Source: Saprospira grandis (lineage in GTDB: Bacteria > Bacteroidota > Bacteroidia > Chitinophagales > Saprospiraceae). Taken from it: 64,000 nt of DNA. Location of the stretch: contig NZ_CP110854.1 in assembly GCF_027594745.1 (NCBI RefSeq), positions 2,646,501 to 2,710,500 on the forward strand, in the 5' to 3' direction. Under the pieces are notes generated by a model. The model searched no databases. It worked only from the letters and a program-made list of their open reading frames with translations, and was not told the origin of the DNA. A program made the position numbers and the translations under genes. Positions 47,175 to 55,374 of the stretch are shown here, in pieces; the stretch's first letter is position 1; the number at the start of each line of letters is the position of its first letter.

Positions 47175-47203
47175 GGCAGGTGGGGCTAATAGCCTCACCT
47201 GCC
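47175..47203 (+). terminator. Hairpin at the right edge of the island
   Basis: GGCAGGTG and CACCTGCC arms around GGGCTAATAGCCT; the following T run is weak, so termination is possible but not certain. Confidence 0.5.
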
Positions 47204-47313
47204 GTTTAGTATTACACAAGTACGCTCTTTAACTCTTATTAGGGAAGTACCAACTCTCATAAGTATCTCTAGAGCTTTTTTTACAAAAAAGATGAGCCTT
47301 AAAAAGATTTCCT

Positions 47314-47745
47314 TTACTCATTTTTTAGCCGGATCCTAATCGATTTATTTTCTTTGGGCCCCAAGCTAAAGCTGGCCGCCTTAAAGCTGGGCGGTCCAGC
47401 CAAAATTTTGGGGTCATTAGAAAAGCCATAGGGCTCTGTAGGAATACCAAAAAAGTTAAGGTCTAGCCGACCATTGCCATTGAGATCTTGAAAAAAGGCT
47501 AGGGCATATTGGCCCGGCGGCAGGGGCGCCAGCGATATGCTCAAAGGCAGTTTTTTGAGGGGCAAAGCCGCTTTTCGGAAGGCCAAAGGCTCTTTCTGAA
47601 AGCTTTGGGCGCTATTATACAGCGCATAATAGATTTGGCCCTCTACTTTTTTGGCCGACTCTAGCTGAATGATTAGCTGTTGGGCCGAAATGGGGCTAAA
47701 GCAGAGAAAAAAGAGGGCAAAAACAAGCAAAAAAGGAGGAAACAT
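47314..47745 (-). CDS. DUF2141 secreted protein
   Basis: Start at ATG 47745 (MFPPFLLVFALFFLCFSPIS signal, cleaved before QQLIIQ); an upstream frame adds 30 residues from the GGTT/AACC repeat region and is rejected. Mature part ~120 residues. GQIYYALYNSAQSFQKE at the start and LPPGQYALAFFQDLNGNGRL, then FFGIPTEPYGFSND match the DUF2141 domain, an Ig-like beta-sandwich in periplasmic/secreted Bacteroidota proteins of unknown function. It faces the island's last gene and lies alone. Confidence 0.83.
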   Translation of the reverse strand: MFPPFLLVFALFFLCFSPISAQQLIIQLESAKKVEGQIYYALYNSAQSFQKEPLAFRKAALPLKKLPLSISLAPLPPGQYALAFFQDLNGNGRLDLNFFGIPTEPYGFSNDPKILAGPPSFKAASFSLGPKENKSIRIRLKNE

Positions 47746-47811
47746 AAGCAGGGGGGATGTGCAAGGTTTGAAAATAAGAGGAATATTGATCGAGGAGGGC
47801 CGAGAGGTTAA

Positions 47812-47893
47812 TTGCATGAGGGTTTTAACCCTCATGCATATATATCATGGCGAAGCCATACCGCTCTTGCTGTAGGTTTCGACCTACAGCATC
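47812..47893. repeat. GGTT/AACC palindrome module
   Basis: Two palindromes, ATGAGGGTTTTAACCCTCAT (47817-47836) and CTGTAGGTTTCGACCTACAG (47870-47889), separated by a GCGAAGCCATACCGCTCTTG spacer. Confidence 0.75.
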
Positions 47894-48012
47894 GGCCTAG
47901 CGATGTGAAAGGGGGGCCGAAGGCCAGACCGAAGCGCGCAGCGCTGAAGGGCCGAGCAGACCTGCGAGCCCTGAAACGTAGCGCAGCAAGGCGAAGCCGC
48001 AGCTGAGGCCCC
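47894..48012 (-). repeat. Composite hairpin element, family B
   Basis: Minus-strand reading: GGGGCCTCAGCTGCGG start, H2 AGCGCTGCGCGCT, H3 GGCCTTCGGCC, end ACATCGCTAGGCC. The palindrome module abuts its tail. Confidence 0.86.
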
Positions 48013-48079
48013 AAAAAACAAACAGCAGCATAGAAAAAAAGGTTAAAAATCCAATAGCAGAAAGCCGTGAAAAATGTAT

Positions 48080-48087
48080 TACTTTTG
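48080..48087 (+). promoter_or_regulatory. Candidate -7 box of the DUF721-miaA operon
   Basis: TACTTTTG fits TAnnTTTG and lies 35 bases before the ATG; no TTTG is obvious 19 bases upstream. Confidence 0.35.
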
Positions 48088-48121
48088 TCTTTCAGCCGAT
48101 TAGAAGCATAAACAGCAGCCT

Positions 48122-48451
48122 ATGAAATCATTGGAAGACCTACACAATAGCTTGCCCTATCGCAAGTCAAATGACGATAATTTTGGGAATGTACTGGGCA
48201 AAATGTTGCAAGTATATGGCCTGAGTGACAAGATGCGGGAGTTTCAGATTCGGAACTACTGGGAGCAGCAAATGGGGCCAATGATTGCGGAGCACACACA
48301 ATCTATTTTTGTAAAAAGGCGCAAATTATTTGTGCGCATGCGCTCTGCGCCCTTGCGTCAGGAGCTGCTTTATGGCAAGGCCAAACTCTTGGAATTGCTG
48401 AATCGGCATTTGGGAGAAGAATACTTGAAGGATGTGGTCATTTTGGCCTAA
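48122..48451 (+). CDS. DUF721 (DciA-like) protein
   Basis: 109 residues, cytoplasmic. LGKMLQVYGLSDKMREFQIRNYWEQQMGP is the opening helix pair, and VKRRKLFVRMRSAPLRQELLYG gives the two strands and helix of the KH-like DUF721 domain, as in DciA, the bacterial loader of the replicative helicase DnaB. The short form without a Zn ribbon is normal in the Bacteroidota. It is 12 bases upstream of miaA, so both are probably one transcript. DciA function is a family inference. Confidence 0.8.
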   Translation: MKSLEDLHNSLPYRKSNDDNFGNVLGKMLQVYGLSDKMREFQIRNYWEQQMGPMIAEHTQSIFVKRRKLFVRMRSAPLRQELLYGKAKLLELLNRHLGEEYLKDVVILA

Positions 48452-48463
48452 AACAGCGGAATA

Positions 48464-49372
48464 GTGTCGCAATTATTGCAAATTTTGGGCCCCACGGCCA
48501 GCGGAAAAACAGCATTGGGCATTGCCTTGGCCCAGAAGTGCGGGGCAGAAATATTTTCTTGTGATGCTCGGCAATTTTACCGAGAAATGGAGATCGGAAC
48601 GGCCAAGCCAGATGCGGAAGAACTGGCCGCGGCCCCGCATCATTTTATCAATAGCTTGTCGATAGAGGACAACTATACGGTGGGGGATTATGAGCAGGAT
48701 ATTTTGGCCGCTTTGGCCAATTATTTTGAGCAAAAAGAGCTGGCTATACAATTGGGCGGCTCGGGATTGTTTGCTCGGGTTACGGCAGAGGGCCTAGATG
48801 AATTTCCAGATGTGCCCGCAGCTGTTCGAGAAGAACTAGAGGCCGAATTGGCCGAAAAAGGCTTGGACGCTTTGCAGCAAGAACTAGCCGAAAAAGACCC
48901 TCAATATTATCAAGAAGTAGATCGGCAGAACCCGAGAAGATTAGTTCGGGCCCTAGAGATTTGTCGGGCCACGAACAGGCCTTATAGTAGCTTTAGGCAG
49001 CAAAAGCGGGCAGTTCGTCCGTTTAAAGTCATAAAGGTTGCCTTAGATTGGCCCAGAGAACAGCTCTATGAGCGAATAGACCGCAGAGTTTTGCTGATGT
49101 TAGAGCAGGGCCTAGAGGCTGAAGCCAAGGCCTTGTACCCAAAAAGAGCGTTATTGTCCTTAAAAACAGTAGGTTATCAGGAGTGGTGGCCGTATTTTGA
49201 GGGCCAAATTGATCGGGCCGAAGTCATTCGCCTGATTCAGCGCAATAGCCGCCGCTATGCCAAGCGACAAATGAGCTGGTTGCGCAAGGAAAAAGATGTA
49301 CATTGGGTAAATGCTCAACTGCCTTTTAATGAACAAGTTGAGGCCGTTTCGAGCTATTTGAAATCGCTATAA
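48464..49372 (+). CDS. miaA: tRNA dimethylallyltransferase MiaA
   Basis: Transfers a dimethylallyl group to adenosine 37 of tRNAs reading UNN codons. GTG start at 48464 preceded by GCGGA. P-loop LGPTASGKT (residues 8-16), then SCDARQFYREMEIGTAKP in place of the usual SADSRQ motif, with Asp35 and the Arg/Gln retained, LGGSGLF, and the RRLVRALEICRATNRPYS region contacting tRNA; KTVGYQEWWPYFEG and the final RQMSWLRKEKDVHWV are the C-terminal signatures. 302 residues, normal length. Confidence 0.94.
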   Translation: MSQLLQILGPTASGKTALGIALAQKCGAEIFSCDARQFYREMEIGTAKPDAEELAAAPHHFINSLSIEDNYTVGDYEQDILAALANYFEQKELAIQLGGSGLFARVTAEGLDEFPDVPAAVREELEAELAEKGLDALQQELAEKDPQYYQEVDRQNPRRLVRALEICRATNRPYSSFRQQKRAVRPFKVIKVALDWPREQLYERIDRRVLLMLEQGLEAEAKALYPKRALLSLKTVGYQEWWPYFEGQIDRAEVIRLIQRNSRRYAKRQMSWLRKEKDVHWVNAQLPFNEQVEAVSSYLKSL

Positions 49373-49471
49373 TTAACGTTTAGTTGACTCCTAAAGGTTG
49401 GATATTCCTAACAATGCTCGTATTATTGCGGCCTTAAAGAGAAATTTCAGCTTTATATCAAAAATAAGTAA

Positions 49472-51598
49472 ATGAAACAAACGATTAGTTTCCTCTTCGC
49501 CCTCTGCTGTAGCTTTCCGCTAGTAGCACAACTTACAGTTACCTTAGATAGCACACAGGATGTGAGCTGTAATGGCAATAACGATGGGGCTGTTTTTGTC
49601 ACGGCAGACCTTAATAGCTGTAGCTCAACTACCGTTTTAATCAATGAGTTTTTAGTAGATGGACCTGGAACTGGAGACGGAACAGGTTGTGGCGCCAATG
49701 GCGACCCCCTCTCTGAAGAATATATTGAGCTCATCGCTCCCGCAGGTACAGATTTGAGCTGTTATGTATTGACCGATGGCGACTGGATTTTGACGCTGCC
49801 CGCAGGCAGTATCGTCCCCTCCGATGGCTTGTTTACTATTGGCCATAATAACTCGCCTTTGCATGTTGGTAATGGAACTACCTTTGACCTAGATGTAGAG
49901 GGCTGTAACTGTATCGCCGATGTAGGAGCACTAAGTTGTCAGGACCTTATTTTTACCAATGGTGGAGAATACCTTACTATGTATGACGCCAGCGGAACCT
50001 TTATTGATGGGGTGATTTATGGCAGTCCGAGCAGTGTGAATAATACGCCTACCCCTGGAGATATTATCAGCACCTCTGGCTTGACGGGTTGTGTAGGCAG
50101 TGTAACTATCCCCCCCCTCGCTAGCTATGCCACAATTAGCGTTTCAGGAGATGTCTATCAGCGTGACCCCGATGGTGGAACCACTTGGGCCGCTACCAAT
50201 GCCATGACGCCCAATGCTTGTAATACTGGCGGAAGCGCAAACCTAAGCTTCCTTTGGTCCAATGGAGACACCACCGAAGACCTTTCTGGCTTGGCCGGAG
50301 GTACTTATACCCTAACTGTAACAGAAAGTAATGGAACTACGGCTACCGTAAGCGCTACTATCAATGAACCTACCGCTATTGTGGCCACTTCTAGCTTGAC
50401 CGACCCCAACTGTCCGAACAGCTTGGATGGCGCTATCGACATTAGCGTAAGCGGCGGCGCCAATGCCTATACTTTCGCTTGGTCGAATGGTGAAGTTACA
50501 GAAGACTTGACGAATGTGGCCGCAGGAAGCTATAGCGTGACCATCACGGATACTACTGGCTGCGAATTGGTCGATAGCTACCAACTCAATACGCCTTCTG
50601 GCTTTGCCGTAGCGCTCGATTCTGCCGTTTCGCCCCTTTGTAATGGCGATGCTAACGGAACAATTGATGTGACGGTAACAGGAGGCATTGCCCTGATCAC
50701 CTACCTTTGGTCCAATACCGCCACCACCGAAGACCTTAGCGCTTTGGCCGCTGGCACTTATGCCCTTACCGTTACCGATGGCAACGGCTGTACCGATACT
50801 TTGTCGGCTGTTTTGCAAGATCCTACTCTACTTACCGCTAGCAGCAGTAGCCAAGATGAAAGCTGCGCCCTCAATGATGGCCAGATTGATCTTAGCCCCC
50901 AGGGCGGAACTGCTCCCTACACTTTCCTTTGGTCTGATGGCTCTACCACAGAAGACCTTAGCGGATTGAGCGCAGGAAGCTATAGCGTGACGATCAATGA
51001 TGCGAATGCCTGCCAAACAACAGCTACGGCTCAACTGGCTGCTGCCACGCCTCCCGCACTTAATCCTAGCCTAGGTTATAGCAACCAACAAGATACGGCC
51101 ATGGATTTGGGCCTGACTATTCCCGCTACTACTGGCGCTAATGAAGCTGGCGTAAGCTATAGCTGGACCTACAGCCCAGCAGGCGGCCTAAACCTCAGCT
51201 CCGATACCCTTAGCGATATCGAACTAAGCGGCTTGAGCGTAGGAAATTATACCATTACCGTTAGCGCTACGGCCAACAACTGTACGCTCAGCGAAACACT
51301 TACGCTAGAAATTACCGAATTGCCAGAGCCTGCCGTACCTTCGGCCTTTACGCCCAATGGCGATAATATCAACCCCAGTTTCCGCGCCCTCTATCTAGAT
51401 GCCGCCTATGTGGATGAGTTCAAGATTTATAACCGCTGGGGCCAATTGGTCTATGACAATGCCGATAACCCCGTTTGGGATGGAACCATTGAGGGAACTG
51501 TACAGGCCCGCGATGTCTATATTTATCTCATTAGCTACCAACGCCCACAAGATAGCGAGCCCGTTGTGCTCCGTGGCCAAGTGACGCTTTTGCGCTAA
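49472..51598 (+). CDS. Secreted adhesin with lamin-tail domain, SprB repeats and CHU_C sorting domain
   Basis: Signal peptide MKQTISFLFALCCSFPLVAQ. Residues ~45-215 form an LTD (lamin-tail-like) domain (VLINEFLVDGPGTG, EEYIELIAPAG). Then four clear SprB-type repeats (~280-530) recur as WSNGDTTEDLSGLAGGTYTL, WSNGEVTEDLTNVAAGSYSV, WSNTATTEDLSALAAGTYAL and WSDGSTTEDLSGLSAGSYSV, plus a divergent fifth. The last ~90 residues (SAFTPNGDNINPSFRALYLD, IYNRWGQLVYDN, DVYIYLISYQRPQ) are a CHU_C T9SS type B signal. SprB is the mobile gliding adhesin of Flavobacterium; this may be a smaller relative. Export by SprA encoded 5 kb upstream is inferred. Confidence 0.9.
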   Translation: MKQTISFLFALCCSFPLVAQLTVTLDSTQDVSCNGNNDGAVFVTADLNSCSSTTVLINEFLVDGPGTGDGTGCGANGDPLSEEYIELIAPAGTDLSCYVLTDGDWILTLPAGSIVPSDGLFTIGHNNSPLHVGNGTTFDLDVEGCNCIADVGALSCQDLIFTNGGEYLTMYDASGTFIDGVIYGSPSSVNNTPTPGDIISTSGLTGCVGSVTIPPLASYATISVSGDVYQRDPDGGTTWAATNAMTPNACNTGGSANLSFLWSNGDTTEDLSGLAGGTYTLTVTESNGTTATVSATINEPTAIVATSSLTDPNCPNSLDGAIDISVSGGANAYTFAWSNGEVTEDLTNVAAGSYSVTITDTTGCELVDSYQLNTPSGFAVALDSAVSPLCNGDANGTIDVTVTGGIALITYLWSNTATTEDLSALAAGTYALTVTDGNGCTDTLSAVLQDPTLLTASSSSQDESCALNDGQIDLSPQGGTAPYTFLWSDGSTTEDLSGLSAGSYSVTINDANACQTTATAQLAAATPPALNPSLGYSNQQDTAMDLGLTIPATTGANEAGVSYSWTYSPAGGLNLSSDTLSDIELSGLSVGNYTITVSATANNCTLSETLTLEITELPEPAVPSAFTPNGDNINPSFRALYLDAAYVDEFKIYNRWGQLVYDNADNPVWDGTIEGTVQARDVYIYLISYQRPQDSEPVVLRGQVTLLR

Positions 51599-51622
51599 CT
51601 TATTCGCCCAATAAAAAGAGAG

Positions 51623-51660
51623 CTCCCCTTGCAGTGTTTTGCTGTAAGGGGAGTTTTTTT
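51623..51660 (+). terminator. Terminator of the SprB-repeat gene
   Basis: CTCCCCTTGCAG and CTGTAAGGGGAG hairpin, followed by T8, which flows directly into the next hairpin element. Confidence 0.9.
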
Positions 51661-51661
51661 T

Positions 51662-51870
51662 GGGGCTGCCCCTTCCGCTAGGTTAAAACCCAGCGCAAAG
51701 CGGTATCGCTTTGCGAAGCTATACAAAATGAGGGTTGAAACCCTCATGAATTATCGGGCGGGTCGGGCTGTCTCGCAGCTCGCAGGTCTGCTCGGCCCTG
51801 CGCCGCCTTTGGCGGCTGGGTCTGGCCTTCGGCCACTGCTGTCCATCCCTCAGCCGCGGGCCTTCGGCCC
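51662..51870 (+). repeat. Composite hairpin element, family A, with nested palindromes
   Basis: H1 is expanded by CCGCTAGGTTAAAACCCAGCG-type, CGCAAAGCG/CGCTTTGCG and ATGAGGGTTGAAACCCTCAT palindromes; H2 GCCGCCTTTGGCGGC, H3 GGCCTTCGGCC, H4 GGGCCTTCGGCCC. It is part of the inverted duplication with 60882-61252. Confidence 0.87.
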
Positions 51871-51876
51871 TTTTTA

Positions 51877-52032
51877 ACTGTAGGTTGAAACCTACAGCCA
51901 GATGGTATTGCTGCGCAATGAACTATGAATGAGGGTTAAAACCCTCATGAATTTAAACTTAGGTTGAAACCTACAGCAATAGTGGTATTGCTTCGCAATG
52001 AGCTATGAATGAGGGTTTTAACCCTCATGGAT
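51877..52032. repeat. Tandem GGTT/AACC palindrome module (two copies)
   Basis: CTGTAGGTTGAAACCTACAG-type and ATGAGGGTTAAAACCCTCAT-type palindromes alternate twice with TGGTATTGC..CGCAATGA spacers; the inverted partner near 60970-61035 has one copy, so one unit was gained or lost. Confidence 0.75.
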
Positions 52033-52082
52033 TAAACGGCATCTAAAATTAAACAAAAGCTGCAGGGATTGGCCCAAAAAGA

Positions 52083-52112
52083 ACAAAGCCCCAAACGGAA
52101 GTTTGGGCTTTA
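52083..52112 (-). terminator. Terminator of the broken minus-strand gene
   Basis: AAAGCCCCAAAC ... GTTTGGGCTTT, nearly identical to the terminator at 60882-60909 of the intact paralogue, in inverted orientation. Confidence 0.8.
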
Positions 52113-52118
52113 GTTATC

Positions 52119-53375
52119 TTATAGTTTAGGAATGTCTTTAATGTAACGTTGGCACTCTTTGCTCTTTTGGAGCTTAAACTGCCCAGCATCTCGCCCTGTT
52201 AGTGTACCTACTCTAAGATTCTGAATCTGGATAACATTATTGCCATTGTCAAATTCTATATAGCTGGTATAGTCAAAGCTTAAGAAGATATCAAATCGGC
52301 TAGCATTATAGTTTTTTTGAAGGATTTTTTCTTGATAGGCCATTTGACTTTCAAACTTACCGATAAGGCCATCTTTGCTAACCCCAATCAAAAAGGGCAA
52401 TCCAAGAACTGTAATTCTAGTCTCTAAGGAACCTAGATTTCCGTACTCATCGCCAACTAGTCTAACCTGAAAGCCAGCTATATCCTGCATACTAAGGCCT
52501 AACTTCTCCAAGACTTCCTCTTGAAGTCCTTTCGTAGTCATCTCAATAAATTGATACTCTCCATTTTTAGCTTCTTGAATTACGGTCAGGCCAGAAGTGT
52601 CTCTTATGCCTAATTTGAAGCATCCACTTCCTTTTACAGCTAGTGCTCCAACTCCTCCTCCGTCAAAAAGTCATCTTTGGCCAGGGCTTGGTCCAAAATG
52701 CTTTCTAGTTGATTTGGGGAAAGGACATAAGGCGCAATGGTGGACTCAATAAAGCGCGATTTAGCTCTATACTTCTTAATCTTTTCTACCGCATCATAAC
52801 GCTCAAAAATTTGGACCAATTCTTCTAAAAATGTACTGGACGGCTTGTTGTCTGCCTGCTCTACTAAAGCCTTAATATCTGCTGCAATCAGACGGCAAAC
52901 TTTGAGCTTTTTACCTTGAGAAAAGCAGATATACAAATGATTTAGAGCATTCGTTCTTAGCCATTTGTCTTTTTGAATATTGCTTTTTAGGCTTTTTGCT
53001 TTATCTGCTAAATCTAGAGCATTCTGAGCAAATTGTAATAAAAAATCAGTTTTGGGAATATCCTCTTCCTTAAGGGCCAAAAATAGTTGCTCCAAATTGG
53101 CCTTATCCATTTTGGGCTGCGGCTTAAAGGCTTTTAGGCCCTCTTTGGTCTTGAGCAAAGCCGCCTTTAAGCTTGGGCGATCGGAATCCTCTGCAGGAAG
53201 CTCCTGATAAAGCGCATAGAGTTCTTGATACTGTGCCAGGGTTTCTTCATAAAGGGCTGTGTCTTCTTCATACTGCTGCTGCTTTGCCAAAAAAAAGTTC
53301 TCGCTGCTTTATCTGTAATAGATTTAGGTGGCCAAAAAATAAACTGGATAAGAGAAAAATGGCTAATGCTTTCAT
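52119..53375 (-). pseudogene. Broken secreted paralogue of the 58301 gene
   Basis: ATG at 53375 gives MKALAIFLLSSLFFGH, aligned with the signal peptide MKAFATILIFFIS of the 58301 gene. The frame breaks in a T8 run (minus strand, ~53290-53297): removing one T continues into QRELFLAKQQQYEEDTALYE and then 52640-53290, ending LESILDQALAKDDFLTEEEL, identical at DNA level over ~65 bases to 58301's segment. It then stops at 52640. A second open frame (52119 to ~52660, no start codon before 52541) encodes VKGSGCFKLGIRDTSGL and further residues and would join by another frameshift, though this part has no counterpart in the paralogue. Remaining function unlikely. Confidence 0.75.
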
Positions 53376-53479
53376 CGCTTTGTTTTTTGTGTTTACTTAA
53401 AGGTGGCAACCTTTATTTGTAGACGCGAAATAAGTTTGAAATTTTTATCCAAAAATGGCCGAAGCGAGGACTTCCATTT

Positions 53480-53597
53480 GGCCTAGCGATGTGCAGCAGT
53501 GCGGCGCAGCCGCAGACCAAGGCCGTCAGGCCGCAGGGCCGAGCGAATAGCGAGCTGCGAAACGTAGCGCCGACGACCGAAGGGAGGCGGAGGCCCC
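53480..53597 (-). repeat. Composite hairpin element, family B
   Basis: Minus-strand reading: GGGGCCTCCGCCTCCC start, H2 GGCCTGACGGCC, H3 GCGGCTGCGCCGC, end ACATCGCTAGGCC. Its flank CCAAATGGAAGTCCT is shared, inverted, with the copy at 58007. Confidence 0.87.
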
Positions 53598-53665
53598 AAA
53601 AAATCAGCAGTAGAAACAAAAAAAGCGGGTCCGCAGCAAAAATGCTACAGACCCGCTTAAAATGA

Positions 53666-53697
53666 AAAAAGCACCAACTTGCGTTAGTGCTTTTTTG
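53666..53697 (-). terminator. Terminator of tRNA-Asp
   Basis: Minus strand: GCACTAAC and GTTGGTGC arms around GCAA, flanked by A6 and T6; starts directly after the tRNA. Confidence 0.88.
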
Positions 53698-53771
53698 CGG
53701 TCTGGACGGGACTCGAACCCGCGACCCCCTGCGTGACAGGCAGGTATTCTAACCAACTGAACTACCAGACC
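53698..53771 (-). tRNA. tRNA-Asp (anticodon GTC)
   Basis: Minus strand: acceptor GGTCTGG/CCAGACC with discriminator G, D arm GTTC..GAAT, anticodon stem CCTGC/GCAGG with loop CTGTCAC giving anticodon GTC, T loop TTCGAGT. CCA not encoded. Confidence 0.95.
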
Positions 53772-53798
53772 AGTGATGCCCTCTTTTTGAGTGCGACA

Positions 53799-53830
53799 CA
53801 AATATAAGACGGGATTTTGGACTTTCCAAA
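53799..53830 (-). promoter_or_regulatory. Bacteroidota-type promoter of tRNA-Asp
   Basis: Minus strand TTTG (53827-53830), 20 bases, TATATTTG (53799-53806): -33 and -7 boxes, 27 bases before the tRNA. Same -7 box as tRNA-Val. Confidence 0.72.
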
Positions 53831-53904
53831 TTTATTTTTAGAAATAGGCCATTTTTTTCTAAAAAAAGGGAGAAATAAGCCTATAAGCCCAAAAAAGCGC
53901 CTAT

Positions 53905-54483
53905 TTAGTAAATGATTCTAGACAAAGAAGCAATTACGGCAGAGAGGCGGACCGACTCAAATACTCGGGCTTCGGTGCTGCCAAGGCCCAACAAAGAAGC
54001 TTCATGAGATTTTACACAAGCCTCGCAACCATTTACGGCAGAAACGGCCAAGCTAAGGAGCTCAAAAAATTCTTTGCCCAAAACGGGGTTCATCATGATG
54101 TTCATCCGCAAACCTGCGCGCATAGTTTCGTAAGAATCTTTGCCCATATAGTGGCGGAAACGGTAAAATACATTGTTGGCACTTAGCAAAGAGCTACAAG
54201 CAATGGCATCGGCAATTTCGGCTTCTGTGGCCTCATTTTCTCTGGCTTGGGCGGTGAAAGATTTTTCCAAAACCGTATTGTGCAAAGCATTGGCAATAGC
54301 CAAGCTAATGAGCGCTACCTCTTTGGCATTGAGCTCCTTAGAGCGGCGAAAACCCTTGAGGTTCATGCGTAAATCACGCAAATATTTAGACTCGCCCTTA
54401 ATCAGTTGCTCTAGGCTAGGGTTGCTATAATCTTCGGCTAGGCCAAGGTCGGCCAACAAATCATTTAGGGTACTAGATAGCAT
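53905..54483 (-). CDS. AhpD-like alkylhydroperoxidase (carboxymuconolactone decarboxylase family)
   Basis: 192 residues, all helical. The redox pair Cys153-x-x-Cys156 and His160 (CEACVKSHE) are the AhpD catalytic set; the Glu proton relay is plausibly in the conserved helix before it. RMNIMMNPVLGKEFFELLSLAVSAVNG corresponds to the final helices. Such proteins reduce the peroxiredoxin AhpC with lipoamide-derived electrons. It is encoded 79 bases downstream of the AhpC gene on the same strand, so a two-gene peroxide-detoxification operon is inferred. An assignment to AhpD proper rather than a wider CMD family is probable, not proven. Confidence 0.85.
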   Translation of the reverse strand: MLSSTLNDLLADLGLAEDYSNPSLEQLIKGESKYLRDLRMNLKGFRRSKELNAKEVALISLAIANALHNTVLEKSFTAQARENEATEAEIADAIACSSLLSANNVFYRFRHYMGKDSYETMRAGLRMNIMMNPVLGKEFFELLSLAVSAVNGCEACVKSHEASLLGLGSTEARVFESVRLSAVIASLSRIIY

Positions 54484-54561
54484 TTTTGTTAAATTTGGAG
54501 TGAAAAAAAAGCTGCTTCTCCCAAAAGGAGAAGGCAGCTCATCTATATATTAAACCGTCAA

Positions 54562-55113
54562 TTAGACAGTAAGGGTAGCTTCTCCTTTCTTCCAGTTACA
54601 GGGGCAAAGCTCATCGGTTTGCAAACCGTCGAGTACGCGGATAACCTCTTCTACGTTACGGCCTACATTAAGGTCGTTTACGCTAACAAAGCGGATCACG
54701 TTATCAGGATCAATGATGAAAGTAGCACGGTAAGCTACGCGCTCATTGGCTTCCAAAATACCCAACTCTTCAGCCAAAGACTTAGAGGTATCGGCTAGCA
54801 TAGGAAACTGCAAGCCACGTAGGTCCTCATGGTCATGTCTCCAAGCCAAGTGAACAAACTCAGAGTCAGTAGAAGCACCAATTAGGGTAGTGTCACGATC
54901 GCGGAACTCATCAAAGGCTTTGTTGAACTCAGCAATTTCAGTAGGACAAACGAAAGTGAAATCTTTGGGCCACCAGAACATAACGGTCCAGCGGTTGTCT
55001 TCATTTTTGAAGTCATTAACGAGCTCAGCAAACTCTTTTCCCTTTTCTAGAGAAACTACTGCTTGCTTTTTAAATTGAGGAAACTCAGAGCCGATTGAAA
55101 GTAGGCGATTCAT
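54562..55113 (-). CDS. ahpC: AhpC-type 2-Cys peroxiredoxin
   Basis: 183 residues. Peroxidatic Cys56 in WWPKDFTFVCPTEIAEF, with the Pro/Thr of the PxxxT/S-C active site, and Asp/Arg near residue 125 for peroxide binding (FIIDPDNVIRFV). Cys170 and Cys172 (DELCPCNWKKG) supply the resolving thiol and an adjacent Cys, as in AhpC subfamily members used with AhpD. It reduces H2O2 and organic peroxides. It is divergent from oxyR, with ahpD next, giving a complete peroxide response unit. Confidence 0.93.
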   Translation of the reverse strand: MNRLLSIGSEFPQFKKQAVVSLEKGKEFAELVNDFKNEDNRWTVMFWWPKDFTFVCPTEIAEFNKAFDEFRDRDTTLIGASTDSEFVHLAWRHDHEDLRGLQFPMLADTSKSLAEELGILEANERVAYRATFIIDPDNVIRFVSVNDLNVGRNVEEVIRVLDGLQTDELCPCNWKKGEATLTV

Positions 55114-55205
55114 ACTAGTTTTATTTTAAGTTGTCAAACAAAAATTACGAAAGCTTAATTTAGTTCAGAGCCTAAGCCCTTGACTTTCGTTCTATCTTGC
55201 TAACA

Positions 55206-55213
55206 CAAAAATA
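55206..55213 (-). promoter_or_regulatory. Candidate -7 box of ahpC
   Basis: Minus strand TATTTTTG, matching TAnnTTTG, 93 bases before the ahpC ATG. Confidence 0.35.
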
Positions 55214-55264
55214 CGTCAGCCGTTTAAATAAATCGAATTGATTTTTTTGATAAAAATATAGACG

Positions 55265-55278
55265 GACTCTATATAGTC
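55265..55278. promoter_or_regulatory. Possible OxyR-binding palindrome
   Basis: GACT-CTATAT-AGTC in the 261-base ahpC/oxyR divergent region, 97 bases before the oxyR start, with 6-base spacer; OxyR sites are ATAG-n7-CTAT-like dyads, so this is only a weak match. Confidence 0.28.
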
Positions 55279-55374
55279 TGCAACTTAAAATAAAAGAAGT
55301 CTTTATCTTTTTTAAGCCAAATTTTATTTAGAAAAGCAACCCTAAATCACTCAATAATTAGTTAAACTTTTTTT

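Larger units (their letters stand above)
44274..47203 (+). other. AT-rich genomic island
   Basis: Visibly lower G+C and different codon choice (AAA, GAA, TTA, ATA heavy) than all flanking genes, bounded by the B element after sprA and by a hairpin at 47175-47203. It holds four plus-strand genes, no transposase, integrase or tRNA boundary. The composition shift points to acquisition by transfer. Confidence 0.7.

Noticed and set aside
52541..52660. Independent start of the 52119 frame as a separate intact gene
   Set aside because: The frame is open upstream without any ATG, GTG or TTG, as expected for the 3' part of a frameshifted gene rather than a complete small gene.
53604..53801. Minus-strand frame overlapping tRNA-Asp
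   Set aside because: It runs through the tRNA cloverleaf; tRNA evidence is decisive.
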